Of a DNA stretch of 64,000 nt, positions 63,901 through 64,000 are shown one piece after another (positions within the stretch are counted from its first letter, which is position 1; every line of letters starts with the position of its first letter). The DNA is taken from contig CAISJD010000097.1 in the NCBI GenBank assembly GCA_903885605.1, positions 1-64,000 on the forward strand. The letters are read 5' to 3'. The notes under the pieces are model-generated. The model made no database searches and was not told the DNA's origin. It was given only the letters and a program-made list of their open reading frames with translations. The DNA comes from an uncultured Chthonomonas sp. (lineage in GTDB: Bacteria; Armatimonadota; Chthonomonadetes; Chthonomonadales; CAJBBX01). Position numbers and translations under genes: made by a program.

Positions 63901-64000
63901 CGGCTCGGATGCCGTCGCCGCCGTTGAGGTCCGCCTTGCGCACCGGTCCGCTGACCGTGATGCGGCCGCCCACGGGCAGCGTCAGGCGGCGCACGGAGGC
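60959..64000 (-). CDS. HzsA-like secreted dihaem c-type protein with PD40 propeller, 5'-truncated
   Basis: At least 1013 codons, open through the right edge of the window; the GTG near the edge is not necessarily the start. The N-terminal region includes a beta module (WSADIAYNDPVGVDPGLVLEV). The middle is an HzsA-like/PD40 region (SYSHLVMQYYGWRARAGGGLF, ISFDAKR-like LSYDAKRVVFSW, and LMPNYLPDGGIAFSSTRRGG). The C-terminal part has two haem-binding motifs, CVGCH in ISCVGCHEGR and CVSCH in RRCVSCHGPNSG. These are shared with the hydrazine synthase alpha-subunit family and related proteins of Planctomycetes-like bacteria, most of which are not involved in hydrazine chemistry. It is probably periplasmic, with electron transfer or a structural role. 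Confidence 0.8.
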   Translation of the reverse strand, partial: ASVRRLTLPVGGRITVSGPVRKADLNGGDGIRAEIRLNARTVWSADIAYNDPVGVDPGLVLEVRPGDALRFVVLKRGDIPCDTTYWDPVVTLPDGSRLQASAAFEAGKQGAQGWSYEMERADAAGPAGHALCGIRADSSPLILRLQPTGRAALPADALPVAVLADADDTGGVAVATAAPGPVDAELTADGAVRLRAGCSATVLAAYKGPSANGFRALDEALRDPSCTAPMAGLRRALQQACSRTGVAAAPGSGSLELGLWWLVAADWLREDGLSASAEAPAQPRSFTMAARTHMEGAWRLMADLTRSANLRLDAQRAQWRSMAPVSLRPDLTEAQARSLYFRVRWLKRRVALANPLLPRTPILFNKRVPPSYSHLVMQYYGWRARAGGGLFLLDRPGYSLQSRDLLGGRLAHGSVLEPRLSYDAKRVVFSWVDCRAAEPDPSTLDVESPEERSYHIYETDLKGGLRQITRGPFDDLMPNYLPDGGIAFSSTRRGGYSRCFGAGFSKRTHVYTLHRVQPDGSGLRLLSMHDTNEWFPTTGHDGQIVYARWDYIDRDAVTHQNLWTTRPDGTAPANFWGNATPSPHCSFQAQPIPGTRKWVFTASAHHSMTAGSIVVLDPTKGENGHKPLTRITPTVPFPEAETNDIREYYCSPWPLSERYFLVAYSPYPLVWEPGANRPDALGIYLLDAHGNREMLYRDPEIGAVTPIPLRPRPCPPAAASTLPKSSPETGEVMLQDVYRGLPGIPRGTVKQLRLVQIFPKTTNIADAPAVGLAGEENARAVLGTVPVEADGSARFTVPAMKPILFQALDADGAAVQTMRSLTYLQRGERISCVGCHEGRSEGGRVAPNSVLAMRRAPSKLLAGPRDGRPYSYMASVQPVLNRRCVSCHGPNSGTLDLTGTPRGAFSASYWSLCGGRTFDGGATNLRNAAQALVPRFGARNQVQVTPPGGAYGARGSRLMRLLASGHHGITLADEERRALAEWIDLNALFYGVYAPEEQARQMRGESAAMPTLQ

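Overview
High-GC bacterial chromosome segment, most likely from a member of Armatimonadota. The best clue is the DUF1559-type prepilin at about 12.3-13.2 kb: its N-terminus has the [19 protein letters not shown] segment followed by an [12 protein letters not shown] / [20 protein letters not shown] style block that I associate with that phylum and with Planctomycetes. Tat and Sec signal peptides, many secreted carbohydrate-active enzymes, a DUF4175 / cyclase-like / MoxR / DUF58 / BatA operon and an HzsA-like cytochrome fit the same picture. The assignment is inference; there is no rRNA gene in the window.

Layout. 1-9 kb: the start of an Rpn/DUF4351-type nuclease gene (truncated by the window edge), then secreted glycan-degrading enzymes (six-hairpin glycosidase, GH42-like protein with an overlapping GTG start, xylose-isomerase-like TIM barrel, alpha-galactosidase-like protein with an NPCBM domain). 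9-12 kb: trmO plus a methyltransferase, then a PHP-type metallohydrolase. 12-21 kb: prepilin, GH172 (DUF2961), S9 dipeptidyl peptidase, GH29-like protein and a further secreted TIM-barrel-type protein. 20.9-22.2 kb: three 139-bp tandem repeats, each with a 13-bp inverted repeat, then a four-helix-bundle/zinc-ribbon gene, then one more copy of the inverted repeat. 22.3-33.7 kb: a six-gene operon (DUF4175, squalene-cyclase-like, MoxR ATPase, DUF58, BatA-like, VWA membrane protein). 33.8-40.7 kb: an ArsR-controlled RND efflux operon (regulator, membrane fusion protein, pump, DUF2892 protein, TolC). 40.8-46 kb: a broken LamG-type fragment, two coupled secreted enzymes (one a nucleoside-hydrolase-like/glycosidase fusion) and a ferritin-like exported protein. 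46.7-49.4 kb: ECF sigma factor, zinc-finger anti-sigma factor, RseB-like protein and a rhodanese lipoprotein.

49.5-52.3 kb is the most unusual stretch. An extended -10 promoter leads straight into a SAM-riboswitch-like element with its own terminator, then a textbook SAM-I riboswitch whose closing stem contains the ribosome-binding site of a 37-codon open frame. That frame's stop overlaps the start of a YbjN-like gene. A small doubtful ORF and a sodium:solute symporter follow.

52.4-55.1 kb holds two coupled secreted proteins of uncertain enzymology. 55.2-59.8 kb looks like a defence and decay island: a PARIS/AbiL-like pair (SMC-type ATPase plus DUF4435 TOPRIM protein), a flavin-binding PPOX protein, a Doc toxin with AbrB-type antitoxin, and fragments of SUMF1, DUF1016 nuclease, Hsp70-like and PPOX genes. 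The window ends with a YCII-domain exported protein and a large HzsA-like dihaem protein that runs off the edge.

Functionally, most of the window serves extracellular polysaccharide breakdown and uptake, envelope maintenance and export. Boundaries, motifs and repeats were read directly; family names rest on recognisable motifs without database searches.
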